A stretch of 59,222 nucleotides of DNA from Zygnema circumcarinatum. Its lineage: Eukaryota; Streptophyta; Zygnematophyceae; Zygnematales; Zygnemataceae. Below the pieces are notes generated by a model. The model made no database searches and was not told the origin of the DNA. It saw only the letters and a list, made by a program, of their open reading frames with translations. A program made the position numbers and the translations under genes. Positions 1 through 14,103 of this stretch are shown piece after piece. Position 1 is the stretch's first letter; the number at the start of each line of letters is the position of its first letter. Where the stretch lies: contig CM074815.1 in assembly GCA_037447605.1 (NCBI GenBank), forward strand, positions 2,595,263-2,654,484, written 5' to 3'.

Positions 1-1051
1 ACCCGTACGGCCTCCGTGTGGCCGGTCGCGCCCGAGCAGACGGCGTCGTACGACGGGTCGGGCACGCGGCCCTGCGTGTACCCGACCTCCGTCCTGTACC
101 CCATTTGCACCCCATATACTTAATAAACGGAAAACCTTTAGAGAGAGAGAGGGGGGGGGAGAGAGGGAGAGAGAGGGAGAGAGGGAGAGGGAGGGGGAGG
201 GGGAGGGGGAGGGTAAGCGCACTCACTTGACGACACCTGGCACGCGCTGATAGGCCAGCTCGACCCCCCAGAAGCAGCCGGCGGCGAAAGTGGCGAATTC
301 GAGGCCGGGTCCGGGCACGTCGTCATCGGGGCCGAGCGTGACGCTTGTCACGTCCGCCTCCGCCTGAGCCTTCGGGGAGCCGCCGAAGGAGGGAAACCAC
401 GAGGGCTTCTTCATGCCGACGCTCTGAGGGAGGGGGAGGGAAAGGAGGGAGGGAGAGAAGGAGGGAGGAAGGGAAGGAGGGAGCGAGGGGAATGAGGGAG
501 AGAGGGGAATGAGGGAGAGGGAGGGAGAGGGAGAGGGAGAGGGAGAGGGAAAAGGAGATGGAGAAAGAGGGAGAAAGTGGAGGCGGAGTGAGGGAGGAGG
601 AGTGGGAGTAAACAGCAGGCAGGATCATAGGGAGGGAGAGGGGGAGGGAGAGGGAGGGGAGAAATCACGCACACCGTCAGTACAGTCACATAAACTGAAG
701 GAAATAAAAAAAGACAATGAAAGGTCTAAAAATACGAATTGAAACAAGAGGCCAAATCTCATTAAAAAAAATTGAATGAAAAATAAAAAAATTCCTCAAT
801 GAAGAGAAAGACAAGCCAAAAAAACATAAAATATAAAAGCTCACCTGGAAAAAACTGGCGTACTGAATTTCAGATTTCCGGCGGGGGAAAATCTCCCCCC
901 GGCTGCCCGTCACACGAGGTAACGATCGCCCAAAGAACGACGCAGTTCCGTTGATAACTGTAACGGATTTCCGTGACAGAGAACCTCCCAACCCGACCAG
1001 AGAGGCCGCGGAAGCGCTCACTGACGAGGCCGCCACTGCTGACGTGGCCAT
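1..1051 (-). CDS. msrA: Peptide methionine sulfoxide reductase A, plastid-type, 3' end outside window
   Basis: MsrA reduces methionine-S-sulfoxide in oxidised proteins. Three exons are visible: 1051-845, 423-227 and 93-1 (cut by the window edge), with GT-AG borders and matching phases (0, then 2). Exon 1 (69 residues) is rich in Ala, Ser and Val, has few acidic residues and contains FFGRSLPR, which is typical of a plant plastid transit peptide. No signal peptide precedes it. Exon 2 carries the catalytic AAGCFWG (Cys about residue 119) and the helix [10 protein letters not shown]. Exon 3 reads KTEVGYTQG, then [15 protein letters not shown] and TEAVRV, all family hallmarks. I chose the ATG at 1051 because the open frame upstream of it is GA-repeat-derived. 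The intron at 94-226 holds a (GAGAGG)n tract. The reductase identity is firm; plastid location is inferred from the presequence. Confidence 0.93.
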
Positions 1052-3020
1052 CTGCCTGAACTCAAAACTCTGAGCCCTCTCTCCCTCCCCCTTTCTCTCT
1101 CCCTCTCTCTCTCCGTCCCCCTCTCTCCCTCGACCCTGTACGTGCGCAGTCTCCGCAGAGCCACACCCTCCATGGAAGGTCCTCGAAGGTCTCTGAGTGC
1201 GACGTGGCCCAATCGGCGACAAGTTTTGGTGACACGTGGCACAAAGTAAGTGGTCGATTCTCAAAGGGAAAGTCTGACGTGGCTTTACAAACGCGAGGCG
1301 ACACATGTGCAGAATCACCCGAATTGCTCCCGTTGCGTGAACAGGCAACTGTAGTTTCGTGTCGTTCGTATGTGATAGTTGAGAGCCTGTCCAGTTCTAC
1401 GCGATCCCAGCAGTTTTGTAGTTTATTGCAATTCGGTCTACTGTATGCTCGGCTACATGTTGAGTTACAGCTATTTGAAACTGTAACAATTTCTATGAAG
1501 GGATCGGCCGACAACTCGTGGGCCAATCTTCGCCGTCGGTTTAGATCGGTTGAGATCTGTCACGATCGGTCTGGATCAGTCCAGACCGGTCTAGATCGGT
1601 TCAGATCAACAGAATTGTTCAATAAAGCCGCGACGTGCTGTCCATCCCCACACATGCACTCAACAACAACCTAGCGATCTATGTGGACAGAGTCCCTCGT
1701 AGATCCAAAATTTCGCCACTGTCAACGGATTTCTGGGCAGCATGGATCCGCCTTGGAAGGTCGTCATCGAGGGATCCTGCCGTCCAGAATTCAACCAAGG
1801 AGGTGATCCCACGTGGTAAATGACAGCTGACACTGCTCGCTACAGTCCACAATTTGTACAATCTACCGTACGGAATAGATGCGATTTGAATTCCAGAAGA
1901 ATCGCTACAGACAAAAACGAGTCGGTTTCATTTTGTCGTTTTTTGCTTCAAAAGACTTCGACTGTAGTCGTCCGGAACCTAAATGAACGTTCCTTTATGA
2001 GTGCAAGGAAGATGGGACAAAATGGTACAAAAGTCCAACTCCAGTAAAATATTTCCACGTGATAACAATTGTCCATGTGTCAATCATTTATTGGTTGTGC
2101 ACTGCACCAAATATCTAACCCAAATACATAGGCCAGGGAGACTCAGACTCCTAAAAAAAGCGACGGTCAAAAAAAAATTATTTCTCAAATTCTGGCTGAC
2201 GTGACGAAACCGCATTGGTTCTAAGCAAAAGGAAGTATTTCATCTTGATAAGGCCAAAATCATGCAAATGAATCAAATCCAAAAATATGTTGGACGAAAA
2301 GGACCGAGATTCTCCCCCGCGGCCGCAAATCTGCCGTCCGTATGGAACACGTGGCAACCTAAGTTCGTCATCGGCCGTACGCTCTGCACTTGTTCGTACG
2401 CCCAAAACAGTACTCATCCAGCCGACAATCATAACCATATTTGTCGTCTAGTGCATAGCTTGGACACGTCCGTACATTTTCGGTTTCCGGCAGCGTATCT
2501 TAACCTCCTCCACCAGCCGCCCGCGGCCGACCGATGTCCGTGCGCTCTTGGCTTGCTAGTTCTTTTGTCGTTTGTGGTATCCACCCCCTAATTTTGACTG
2601 CATGCCGTCAGAAATGTCATCCGTCGTTTGTCGGGACTTGGCGACAGTGAGCCAGCGCGTCGCTGCAATGTCGGTGTAATGTCGGTCTCCCGATGTCGGT
2701 CTCCCTCTCCCTCTCTCGCTCCGCACGGGACCGTGAAAGGGCCCGAAGGGGGGCGAGCCCGTACGCGCTCCTTCAAGCTCCGATTTAGGGGAAACAAAAA
2801 AAAATAGCAAAAATCCTTTCCTTCTTAAAAAAGAGAAAAAAAAATTATGCATACAACATGTATATATTAATGTGAGTGAGGCCGATTTTAGAGTGTGCGG
2901 AATTTCCCGAATTTGTGAGTCATTTCTTTTTGCAATTTCCCCTTCTACCTTGCCCTTGAGAGGATGTGGGAGGCGCGGGCCGGGCGGAGGCCGACCTCGT
3001 GGTCCAAAAAGAGGCCCAAA
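1052..3020. other. Intergenic region between divergent msrA and kinase genes
   Basis: No convincing gene. It starts with a CT-rich tract (1078-1130) just upstream of the msrA start. At 1540-1610 there is a loose series of GATCGGT/GATCTG repeats. At 2690-2720 the phrase GATGTCGGTCTCC is repeated. The longest open frames here (150-180 codons) have no recognisable domain and biased composition, so I leave them out. Both flanking genes point outward, so promoters for both should lie here. Confidence 0.6.
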
Positions 3021-6142
<3,122 letters not shown>

Positions 6143-7415
6143 GGTTTTGTCGAAGGAGACTCGAGTTTTGAAGTTTTTTGCAGAAAACTGAGGCAGTAGG
6201 ATTGTTAAAGGATAACTGGAATGCGGAGTTTGTTGTAGAAAACTAAGTGCGGCGATCGGGCTGTGTCGGCAGTGGAGGTTGGAGCACAGAGGGTTATGTG
6301 GGCGAAGAGTTTGGAAAAAAATAGGGTTTAATTTTTTTTTCCAATATCATCTATGCAAGTGGAGGTAGTGAAAACATGGCTCTGTAGAAGACCAGAAAAA
6401 CCCCTAAACCCCTAAAACCCTAGATACCCTAGGACCCCTGGAAGTAGCATAGACCTATCCAGGGCTTCTTTGTACAAATATGGAAAGAGTGTTTTTTGCA
6501 TTGCATGTGTAGATGCATCGCCGGCAAAAGGTGGAACTCGGCTGTAGACGCTCTAGTTCCAGGTTTTGCCGCGAAAACTGCCAATTGTAATTTTTTTTTG
6601 TAAATATTGTACCTCTATCGTAGCATATAAACACACTGCGCCTATTTTTTTTTTTATTGCGGGTGTTTCAGTCTTCGTTTCTAGAAAAGGCATTTTTTTT
6701 TTTGTCAAAATTAAGAGTTTGGGGGCCGTGAGACTTCCTCTTTATTTCCTCCTATCACTTTGCAGTTTGCCTTGATCACAAGCAGTCTGGACTTATTGCT
6801 GCAATACATCCAGACTATTATTATTATTATTGTTTTTATTTACAATTATTGTTATTATTATTTTGTTATTAGATTATTGCTCTAATGCATCCAACAGGCA
6901 TCTAATCCTGTAGCTGCATCAACATCTCTCTCACCTCTCCGTCTCTCTATCCTCCTCCCCCATTCGAGCCATCCATGGAACTCCAAAATGCTGGCCTTGA
7001 TCTGCAGTGATCTTCTCATACTTTAATAGATTGATAACCACAACTGTAGACCCTCAACAGTGGGATCCACTGGATCCACTTCCCTACTAAGATAAACAAT
7101 GTGGTGGATCCGGATCCAAAACCTAAAACCCTCGACTTGTTGTTGGATATCTTGATCCTGTCGGCTGCACAGCTCCAAGTGGATTCGAACTCCTCGAAGA
7201 AAATGGAGTACAGCCCCGGAGTCTAAGGGTAGCTGACTGGCTAAATTTTGAGCAAAGGATAAAGTAATAGGGCAAAAGTTTAGCTCTGCCCCCCTGCTCC
7301 TTTCTAACGCTATAAATCGTAATAGCCCAATATTCCGATCATTCTATGCGTACTTCTTCCTTATTGTTTCAGATTCGGGTTTTTAGGGTTTTTAGGGTTC
7401 TAGTCCCTCTATCTG
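6143..7415. other. Gene-free region 3' of the kinase
   Basis: AT-rich with a TTATTATT stretch (6815-6880) and short telomere-type runs (AAACCCCTAAAACCCTAG near 6400, TTTTTAGGGTTTTTAGGG near 7380). I see no coding region. The kinase 3' UTR probably occupies the first few hundred bases. Confidence 0.5.
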
Positions 7416-7419
7416 TACA

Positions 7420-7520
7420 CTATATATAGAATGGCCAATCAGACCTGCCGTGTTCCCACTGAGAACAGCGCCATAGCGCCCTGTTTAGACTCTGACCAAA
7501 TCTTCTAAGGACCGGGGACA
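7420..7520 (+). promoter_or_regulatory. TATA box plus conserved downstream block (LTR-like fragment, copy A)
   Basis: CTATATATA at 7420 is followed by GAGAACAGCG, a CTGTTTAGACTCTGACC block and AAGGACCG..GACA. The same ordered blocks follow a TATTTAAA at 10986. Two TATA-led promoters sharing about 70 bp of transcribed sequence suggest fragments of one retroelement LTR. No reverse transcriptase or LTR ends are visible. Confidence 0.4.
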
Positions 7521-9166
7521 ACTGTTGGAAACTAGAGCCTGGTCTCTCTCACTTGCTGCACTCTCAGACATCCTTGCACTTCAGCGAACACACCCTCCCA
7601 ATGCACACACCGGAAAGAGAATGAAAGCTGAAAAGAAAAGAACACCGAGAAGTGAAGTAAGAGGAGAAAGCCCCACCGGCTCAAAACTCCTTAAAATAGA
7701 TAAGAAGGGTTACACACAGAAACTCAGCCCTCAGGCGATTCCTACTGCTCTGCCCTACACTCCTATCTACTGCTGCCCATACAGCAGGCCTCTACACTCA
7801 GCACCACAAGCCGAGATGCAAGGTTCTAAGGGTAACTAGCACTATGCACTAAGCAAACTAAATACTAGCCGCTGAAGCACCTCCACGTTCCACCGCGTGC
7901 CACCGCGTGCCACCTCCATGTCGTCGAGGTCGCTCCGCGCCTTCTGGAGTTCGCTCCGCGCCGCGCGGGAGCTCAGCTCGGGAGGCCGCCATGGGGAGGG
8001 GAGCGTCCGTACCGAAACCCTCCTCCGAAAGCTCCTCCGTCGCTCCGAAACTTCCGCGCTCCTTCGCGTCTCCAATAATCCGTACTAAGCTAACTCATAG
8101 CCGCGCGACTATCGTTGCGCGCCACGTGTCAACACAACACTTAGGGCCAGTTTCCATCAGCCCGTTATTCCGACGTGGCGTCGTAATGGACGACGACCCA
8201 TGGGTTCCATGAGGCCGTTTCCACCAACGTGGCGCCGACGTGGCTGCCACGTGGTAACGAGGCACCGTTCCACAGGACGACCATTCGCGTGCCACCACGT
8301 GGCTACCAAAGATACGCCAGCGTGCGACTGCCACGTTGGCTGGAAGCCGTCAACGCTCGGTGACCGCCGGTCGTGGTCGCAGGTCGCTTCAGCGCCGAGG
8401 AAACTTCCGAAGGTGCAGCCATGGCTGCCAACTTATCTGGAAAACCACGAGAAGAAGCCCGAGTGCCTGCGAACGGACAACGGGCGTTTCATGAGTCAGT
8501 CAGCCAAAGGGCGTAGAAGCTCGTTGCAGGAGGGAGGGCTGCAGAGTTAAGCTCTGGCACTTAACCCTAGAATAGGGGATGAGCACGGGGGGGGCTCTCT
8601 TCCCATTCTCGCCTTAGGATTAGGGTTTGGAGACGGCTCTGGAGCATGCCGGAAGGGGGGGGGGGTGTGTCCCTTTACTTCTCGTGCCGATGGAGATTTT
8701 TTGTTAGAGGGAGGAGGGAGATCGCACTCTATGAAGGTCTAATGGTTGTGTCGCTGCTACTCCGCGCTTTAGAAGCAATTGATTAGGGTTGTAATTATTA
8801 TTATTCTTTTTGTTTAATTAATTTGAGTACGTGATTGGCAATTTTTCACTTTCAGATTTTTGCTTCCATTCTCTTGGATGGCTTTTTCTAATGATGCTTG
8901 TGTTTTGGAGAGGAAAAAAACGAAATTGGAGTGGCTTTGCGGCACCAAAGCCAATGGCTAAAAAATGAGGGAAAAATAAAGGGAAAGAAGAAAGATTGAG
9001 GAAGGTGTAGAGAAATAGAGGTGTGCATAGAAACCATTGCCTCTTTGTTTTTGTTTTTCGAAAATGATTTTTTTTCGCTTTATCTTTGCCATTTTTTGTC
9101 TCTTTGTGTGCCTTTGTAGTCTGTAGTTGTTTATGTAATAATTTTTCCGTAGGGTTGTATGTAATT
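7521..9166. other. Gene-free region with GC-rich island and repeat fragments
   Basis: 7860-8560 is GC-rich with many CCACGTGG-type motifs. 8145-8185 matches, in inverted orientation, the phrase CGGGCTGATGGAGACTGG at 10905, so part of a dispersed repeat lies here. 8560-9166 is T-rich and non-coding. Open frames of up to about 138 codons are compositionally simple and not supported. Confidence 0.45.
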
Positions 9167-9951
9167 CGCAAGAAGCAAGAAGCAAGCAGCAAGAAGCAAG
9201 AAGCAAGAAGCAAGAAGCAAGAAGCAAGGAGCAAGAAGCAAGAAGCCAGAAGCCAGAAGCCAGAAGCCAGAAGCCAGAAGCCAGAAGCCAGAAGCCAGAA
9301 GCCAGAAGCCAGAAGCCAGAAGCCAGAAGCCAGAAGCCAGAAGCCAGAAGCCAGAAGCCAGAAGCCAGAAGCCAGAAGCCAGAAGCCAGAAGCCAGAAGC
9401 CAGAAGCCAGAAGCCAGAAGCCAGAAGCCAGAAGCCAGAAGCCAGAAGCCAGAAGCCAGAAGCCAGAAGCCAGAAGCCAGAAACCAGAAGCCAGAAGCCA
9501 GAAGCCAGAAGCCAGAAGCCAGAAGCCAGAAGCCAGAAGCCAGAAGCCAGAAGCCAGAAGCCAGAAGCCAGAAGCCAGAAGCCAGAAGCCAGAAGCCAGA
9601 AGCCAGAAGCCAGAAGCCAGAAGCCAGAAGCCAGAAGCCAGAAGCCAGAAGCCAGAAGCCAGAAGCCAGAAGCCAGAAGCCAGAAGCCAGAAGCCAGAAG
9701 CCAGAAGCCAGAAGCCAGAAGCCAGAAGCCAGAAGCCAGAAGCCAGAAGCCAGAAGCCAGAAGCCAGAAGCCAGAAGCCAGAAGCCAGAAGCCAGAAGCC
9801 AGAAGCCAGAAGCCAGAAGCCAGAAGCCAGAAGCCAGAAGCCAGAAGCCAGAAGCCAGAAGCCAGAAGCCAGAAGCCAGAAGCCAGAAGCCAGAAGCCAG
9901 AAGCCAGAAGCCAGAAGCCAGAAGCCAGAAGCCAGAAGCCAGAAGCCAGAA
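9167..9951. repeat. Heptamer satellite (AGAAGCC)n, about 100 copies
   Basis: It starts as AAGAAGC repeats (9167-9243) and changes to AGAAGCC/CAGAAGC units from about 9244 on. The array is nearly perfect, with one visible variant (AAACCAG at about 9481). Because the unit is 7 nt and stop-free in some frames, both strands read as long heptapeptide open frames; these are artefacts. Confidence 0.97.
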
Positions 9952-10894
9952 GTCTATGGCGGAAACACGACCAATCAGACAAAGCTGAGCTTTGAAACAT
10001 TCCTGACAGCAGCTAGACTCTTTCTGGCTCTAGCTCTACTTTTCAAGATTAATGTATCAACTGTGCAGTAATGTGCCTTGATGCGGAATTAGCAAAAAAT
10101 GGAGCTCAGTGTCTGCAAGCACGTAATTACTTTCGAATGCAGCCCCTGAACGTTCTCAAGGTGCAGGTGCAGGAATGGATTGAGCACTTAGTGGCGTCGG
10201 GGGACAAAACAGACTTCCCTCGAAATGTATATTTTCTCTCACAGTCGCGAATGGGGGGCCATACACAATTGTGATTTGTAATGCTTTAGCTCACCCGTTC
10301 AACATACATATCCTCTCAATTTCTCAGTAATGGATTCAGCTGAACTTAATCTTCATGCTCTTTGTTGGAAACAATTCAGAAGTTGTTCCATGTGTACCTG
10401 CTGTTGAGAAAGTACATCACCGAGTACAAGATGGCTTACGAACGAGAGTGGCCAATTGCTGGTGTGCAGATTATGAAGGCACCAGCATTAGTGGAGCATT
10501 AGTGGAGCACCAGCAACAAGAGGGCTCTTCGATCCATACTGTTGCCGGAGAGTGTTGCTAGTACTACCAAACCTGGGAGAAGACGACGCAGAAAGGGAAC
10601 GGAAGCCTCCGGCCGTGGAATTGCGAGGCAAACGCCGCGAATGACGTTGCCGCGAAAGGTAGGGAAAGGAGGGGACGAGAAGGGAGGGGGGAGGTGGCGG
10701 CTGCAGTGGCGGCGTCCGTCGCCTCCTGCAAACCCTAAAAAATTGTCGACGGTGACGCGCGTACGGTAACCGCGGTGGGCCACGGCGGACGCTTCAAATC
10801 GTGCACGTGGCGATCGCTGATTGGAAAACGGCGTTTTGATGGAACTCGTCATTTTATCTGCAAAACGGCGTCCTACGTGGACCGTAATGAGCTC
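9952..10894. other. Gene-free region
   Basis: Short open frames on both strands (60-117 codons) without a domain. GCATTAGTGGA is directly duplicated near 10490. CACGTGGC-type motifs lie at 10803 and 10877. Nothing here can be called a gene. Confidence 0.45.
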
Positions 10895-11075
10895 GTTACG
10901 AAACGGGCTGATGGAGACTGGCCCTTATAAAACTAATAAGCTGACTCCATTGGTGGCGCGGCCTATCGCCGCCCGCCACGTGTCCTATTTAAACCCCAAC
11001 GTCTTCCGACTCAGAACAGCGCTCCAGCGCACTGTTCAGACTGTGACCGTATCTACCAAGGACCGCCGACACTAG
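10895..11075 (+). promoter_or_regulatory. TATA box plus conserved downstream block (LTR-like fragment, copy B)
   Basis: TATTTAAA at 10986 is followed by CAGAACAGCGC, CTGTTCAGACTGTGACC and AAGGACCG..GACA, the same order as at 7420-7520. Upstream, CGGGCTGATGGAGACTGG matches 8145-8185 inverted. Confidence 0.4.
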
Positions 11076-11188
11076 CTAAGGACCGTAAAGTGTACTACGT
11101 TGTCCTATACCCCTATTGTACACTACAACAACGGCTAAGGACCGTACAGTGTACGGTAGCCTATACCCCTATTGTACACTACACCACA
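11076..11188. repeat. Tandem duplication of about 60 bp
   Basis: Two copies of a unit that begins CTAAGGACCGTA and ends with CCTATACCCCTATTGTACAC, with few differences. Confidence 0.75.
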
Positions 11189-11412
11189 CCCTCTTCTTCT
11201 TTTTTTCAGGTGCACGCGCTTGTGCTGATCCTGCTGAATCCGCCTGCTTTCCCTTCTTTGCATACGCTTGTTGCAACCGAGGCAGCACATCTCCCTAAAG
11301 ACTGGGCCGAAGAGACCTCTCCTCCTCCACTCACTGCACTGCCACGTGGAGAGCTGCCTCTGTCAAAAGTGTGGTCTTTTAGAGTTTTTAGGGTTTTTTT
11401 TTTTTTTTTTTG

Positions 11413-13130
11413 TTAGGTTTTTACCCGCCCCCACGCCCCTGCCCGCGGGTCCAGCTTCTCCATGAAGACAGCTGCCCCCTCCTCCAACTCGCGCTTGGGC
11501 TGAGCTGCCCCGCAGCGATCGAGGAGTTCATGGATGTTCTCAATCCTGCACTCGCCCGTGAGGAGCTGCAACAGGATGAGGCCGAGGGCGTACACGTCGG
11601 CAGCATCTGTGAGTATTCTCTTTCGTACATACTCCGGTGCCATGTACCTGTATGGAGGCAGAAAGGGGGGGATTTTGGGGAGATGAATTGATCCCATCCC
11701 TAATGCAACGAAATAACAACAAAGCAGATTGGAACATGACGTACCCGATAGTGCCTTGCAAATGGCGTGTTTGGATTGTGCCATCATAAAACATTCGAGC
11801 CAGGCCCATGTCCGCCAGCTTGGAGGTGAGGTTCCCGTCCAATAGCACGTTTGCTGGCTTCAAGTCGCAGTGGATGATACCTTTTTTATGCATGAACAGA
11901 AGAGCGGTCGCCATCTCGTAGAATATCCGGATAAGGTTCGCCCAACCAAGGGGGGGGTACTTGGCAGCTTCCAGGCGGTCCTGCAGGCTCCCTCCGCTCA
12001 TTAGCTCGCTCACAAAGCAGTGCGCTTCGGGCCTACATCCCATGAACTGCACAATGTGGGCATGGCGCAGCGCTCTTACAGCCGCCACCTCCTCTTCAAA
12101 TCCCTCCAGGGGACTGCCCTCCTTCAGCCTCTTTACCGCCACAGGGAGGCCGTCGAGCATGCCTCTGTGACCGATGCAAAGGTTCCTTTTCCGAGCAAGT
12201 TTGTGTTGGAGAAGTTGTCGGTGATGCGCGCCATAAGGCTTTCGGGAAAGGTGTCAGAAAGTACCATTGCTGTGCGGAAACGCTTCTCATCTAGTTTTGT
12301 CCCTTTGGCAGCGATAAGTTCAATAGTCATTTGAATGCTTTGCTCCTCTTGTGGACGATTGTCAAATACAGCACGTTCCTTCTCCTCCTTCAACTCCTCC
12401 ACGAACGTTTCGACCTGCGTGAGGATATGCAATGCATGAGGATCACTTAAGAATGTCGATCTAGGAGTGAGTGATACTTCGACATCACGCGTAGCCATAG
12501 GCCAATCATGCACGCAAACATGCTGCAACTCTTGCTGCCAAGCAGTCATGCGGAATTCAAGCCCTATGCGCTCGAAACCAAGACAAAGCAATCTCCGCAA
12601 GAAAGAGCGCCTCCCACCTCCTCCTGCTTGATCTTCCTCTCCTTCAGAAGGCGGCTCACAAGCGCGTCCACCGACTCCGGCTTGTTGATCGCCGCCCCCC
12701 CCAACAGCGAGGCATTTTGCGCCCTCTCCTCCTCCGCCTCCTGCACTGCTCTCAACTCGTCCTTTATCTCCTGCTCCAGCTGATCTCTGCTCAGCTCTCG
12801 CAAAAACAGGAAGTCCTGCTGCCAATTCGTTATGTAGCCGTGGATCTCCTTTATGTCATCGGAGATCTGCTGGTGGTAGAGCAGGCGGTAGGGCATGCTC
12901 CGCTTGCAGCGCTTGGCTAGTTTCTTGGCGGAGAGCACGTGCTGCAGAAGCTCCTGCAGGACCTTTTCTTCCGGCAGGGGACCTCTCTCCGCCCTGCGCT
13001 TCTCCAGTTTGGAGGAGAGGTTCTCCACGCGCTGACAGAGGGAGAGGCCCAGTTTTCGGTGTGACTTCACAGTGTCCCACACGGTCCGTAGGGCGATTGC
13101 CGCATCGAAAATTGATTTCACAGTGCCCAT
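11413..13130 (-). CDS. Protein kinase with MLKL-like N-terminal helical domain; frameshifted; C-terminus uncertain
   Basis: Exons 13130-12618, about 12534-11745 and 11647-11425. Residues 1-125 form a helical region (SLCQRVENLSSKLEKRR, LLYHQQISDDIKEI) that resembles the four-helix N-terminal domain of MLKL and its plant and algal relatives. A charged coiled linker follows, then a kinase domain: GKGTFASV, AVKRLKE, HCDLKPANVLLD, LADMGLAR, YMAPEY, DVYALGLILLQLLTGE. HRD is HCD (non-RD) and DFG is DMG, but the Lys and both Asp remain. The kinase half is closest to plant receptor-like cytoplasmic and U-box kinases. Near 12162, between SVTE and LDGLPVAVK, one base is missing; adding one makes all downstream exon phases agree. 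After exon 3 (ending LDPRAGAWGR) a donor GTAAAA is followed by an in-frame candidate exon at 11369, but it runs into a tandem duplication, so the true end is unknown. Confidence 0.75.
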
Positions 13131-14103
13131 CTGTGAGTGTGAGTGTGAGAGAGAGAGAGAGAAAGGGAACGAGAGAGAGGGAGGGAGGGGGAGAGGGAGA
13201 GGGAGAAAGAGAGGGAGTTGCCTAAACGCTTTGGATGCTTCCTATTGGTTCTGGGTGGACAGGGATCCACGTTTTCTTCACTGGAGTCTAGGAGGGAGGG
13301 AGGGAGGGAAGGGAGAGGGAGGGATAGAACGCGAGAGAGACACTCCCACTGCTGCGAATGGCGGTGTCCGCGCCTGGCGGCCGCGGGCGGATTTACGCGG
13401 ACCGTACAGGCACGTTAGTACAAGTGTACAACGCGGACGGACGCGGACCGAGCATGCTGTACGGTACGAAGGAGTACGGTCCCGAGGACGGACAAAAGTT
13501 GACCACTGCTCTCGCCACGTGGTCGCCGCCGATTTCCTGATGGAGGGGCTGTCACGTCACGTCACGTCATGCGGTTGGGTGAGTCCTCGCAACGGATCTT
13601 CGACAACCACGTGGCGGCGCGCGATTCGTGTATGCGGTCAAAGTTTTATTGCAGGCGCAGCTCCATGGGTGGGTTCCATAAACAGTTTCGCCTTACCGGG
13701 TCCAGTGCTTGGACGGGTTCCTTGAAGGCGCGTTTTGACGAACGGACAAACGCCCAATCCTCGAATCTCGGCACGAGAGAATTGAGAATCCGTAGCTTCA
13801 AAATGTCTGTCGTGATCTTGCGGAGTACATGTTTCGATACATTTACTTTAGAGATGTGGAGGGACGGAGGCGAGAGAGAAAGAGCGAGAGAGGGAGACAG
13901 AGAGATGTTGTTTATCCGCCACTACAAAAAATCTTTCACACATTCAAAACGGACATCTTCCAAGGCATTTCTTTATTCTTGCCCATTATTGTTGAGACTC
14001 AGATTCCTTTTAAGGCATGTCTTGTCAATAAATAATGTACGTGCATATAAAAATACATACATACACATGTATGTCTATGTATATAAATTTAGAGGGCTCC
14101 AGC
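13131..14103. other. Intergenic: kinase promoter and channel 3' flank
   Basis: GA-rich tracts at 13137-13215 and 13285-13340 sit next to the kinase start. CACGT is repeated in tandem at 13555-13567. The 13830-14100 part is AT-rich and should hold the 3' UTR of the minus-strand channel. No gene seen. Confidence 0.5.

Noticed and set aside
1204-1674. 156-codon plus-strand frame opposite the msrA promoter
   Set aside because: No recognisable motif and a rival frame of equal length exists on the other strand.
9086-10000. Open frames of about 300 codons on both strands (ARSQKPE and LLASGFW repeats)
   Set aside because: They are forced by the stop-free 7-bp satellite; opposite strands are open at the same place.
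12133-12825. 230-codon minus-strand frame starting MAAGLPVFA
   Set aside because: Its first 95 codons are the wrong frame of kinase exon 1; only the part from about 12534 belongs to the real gene.
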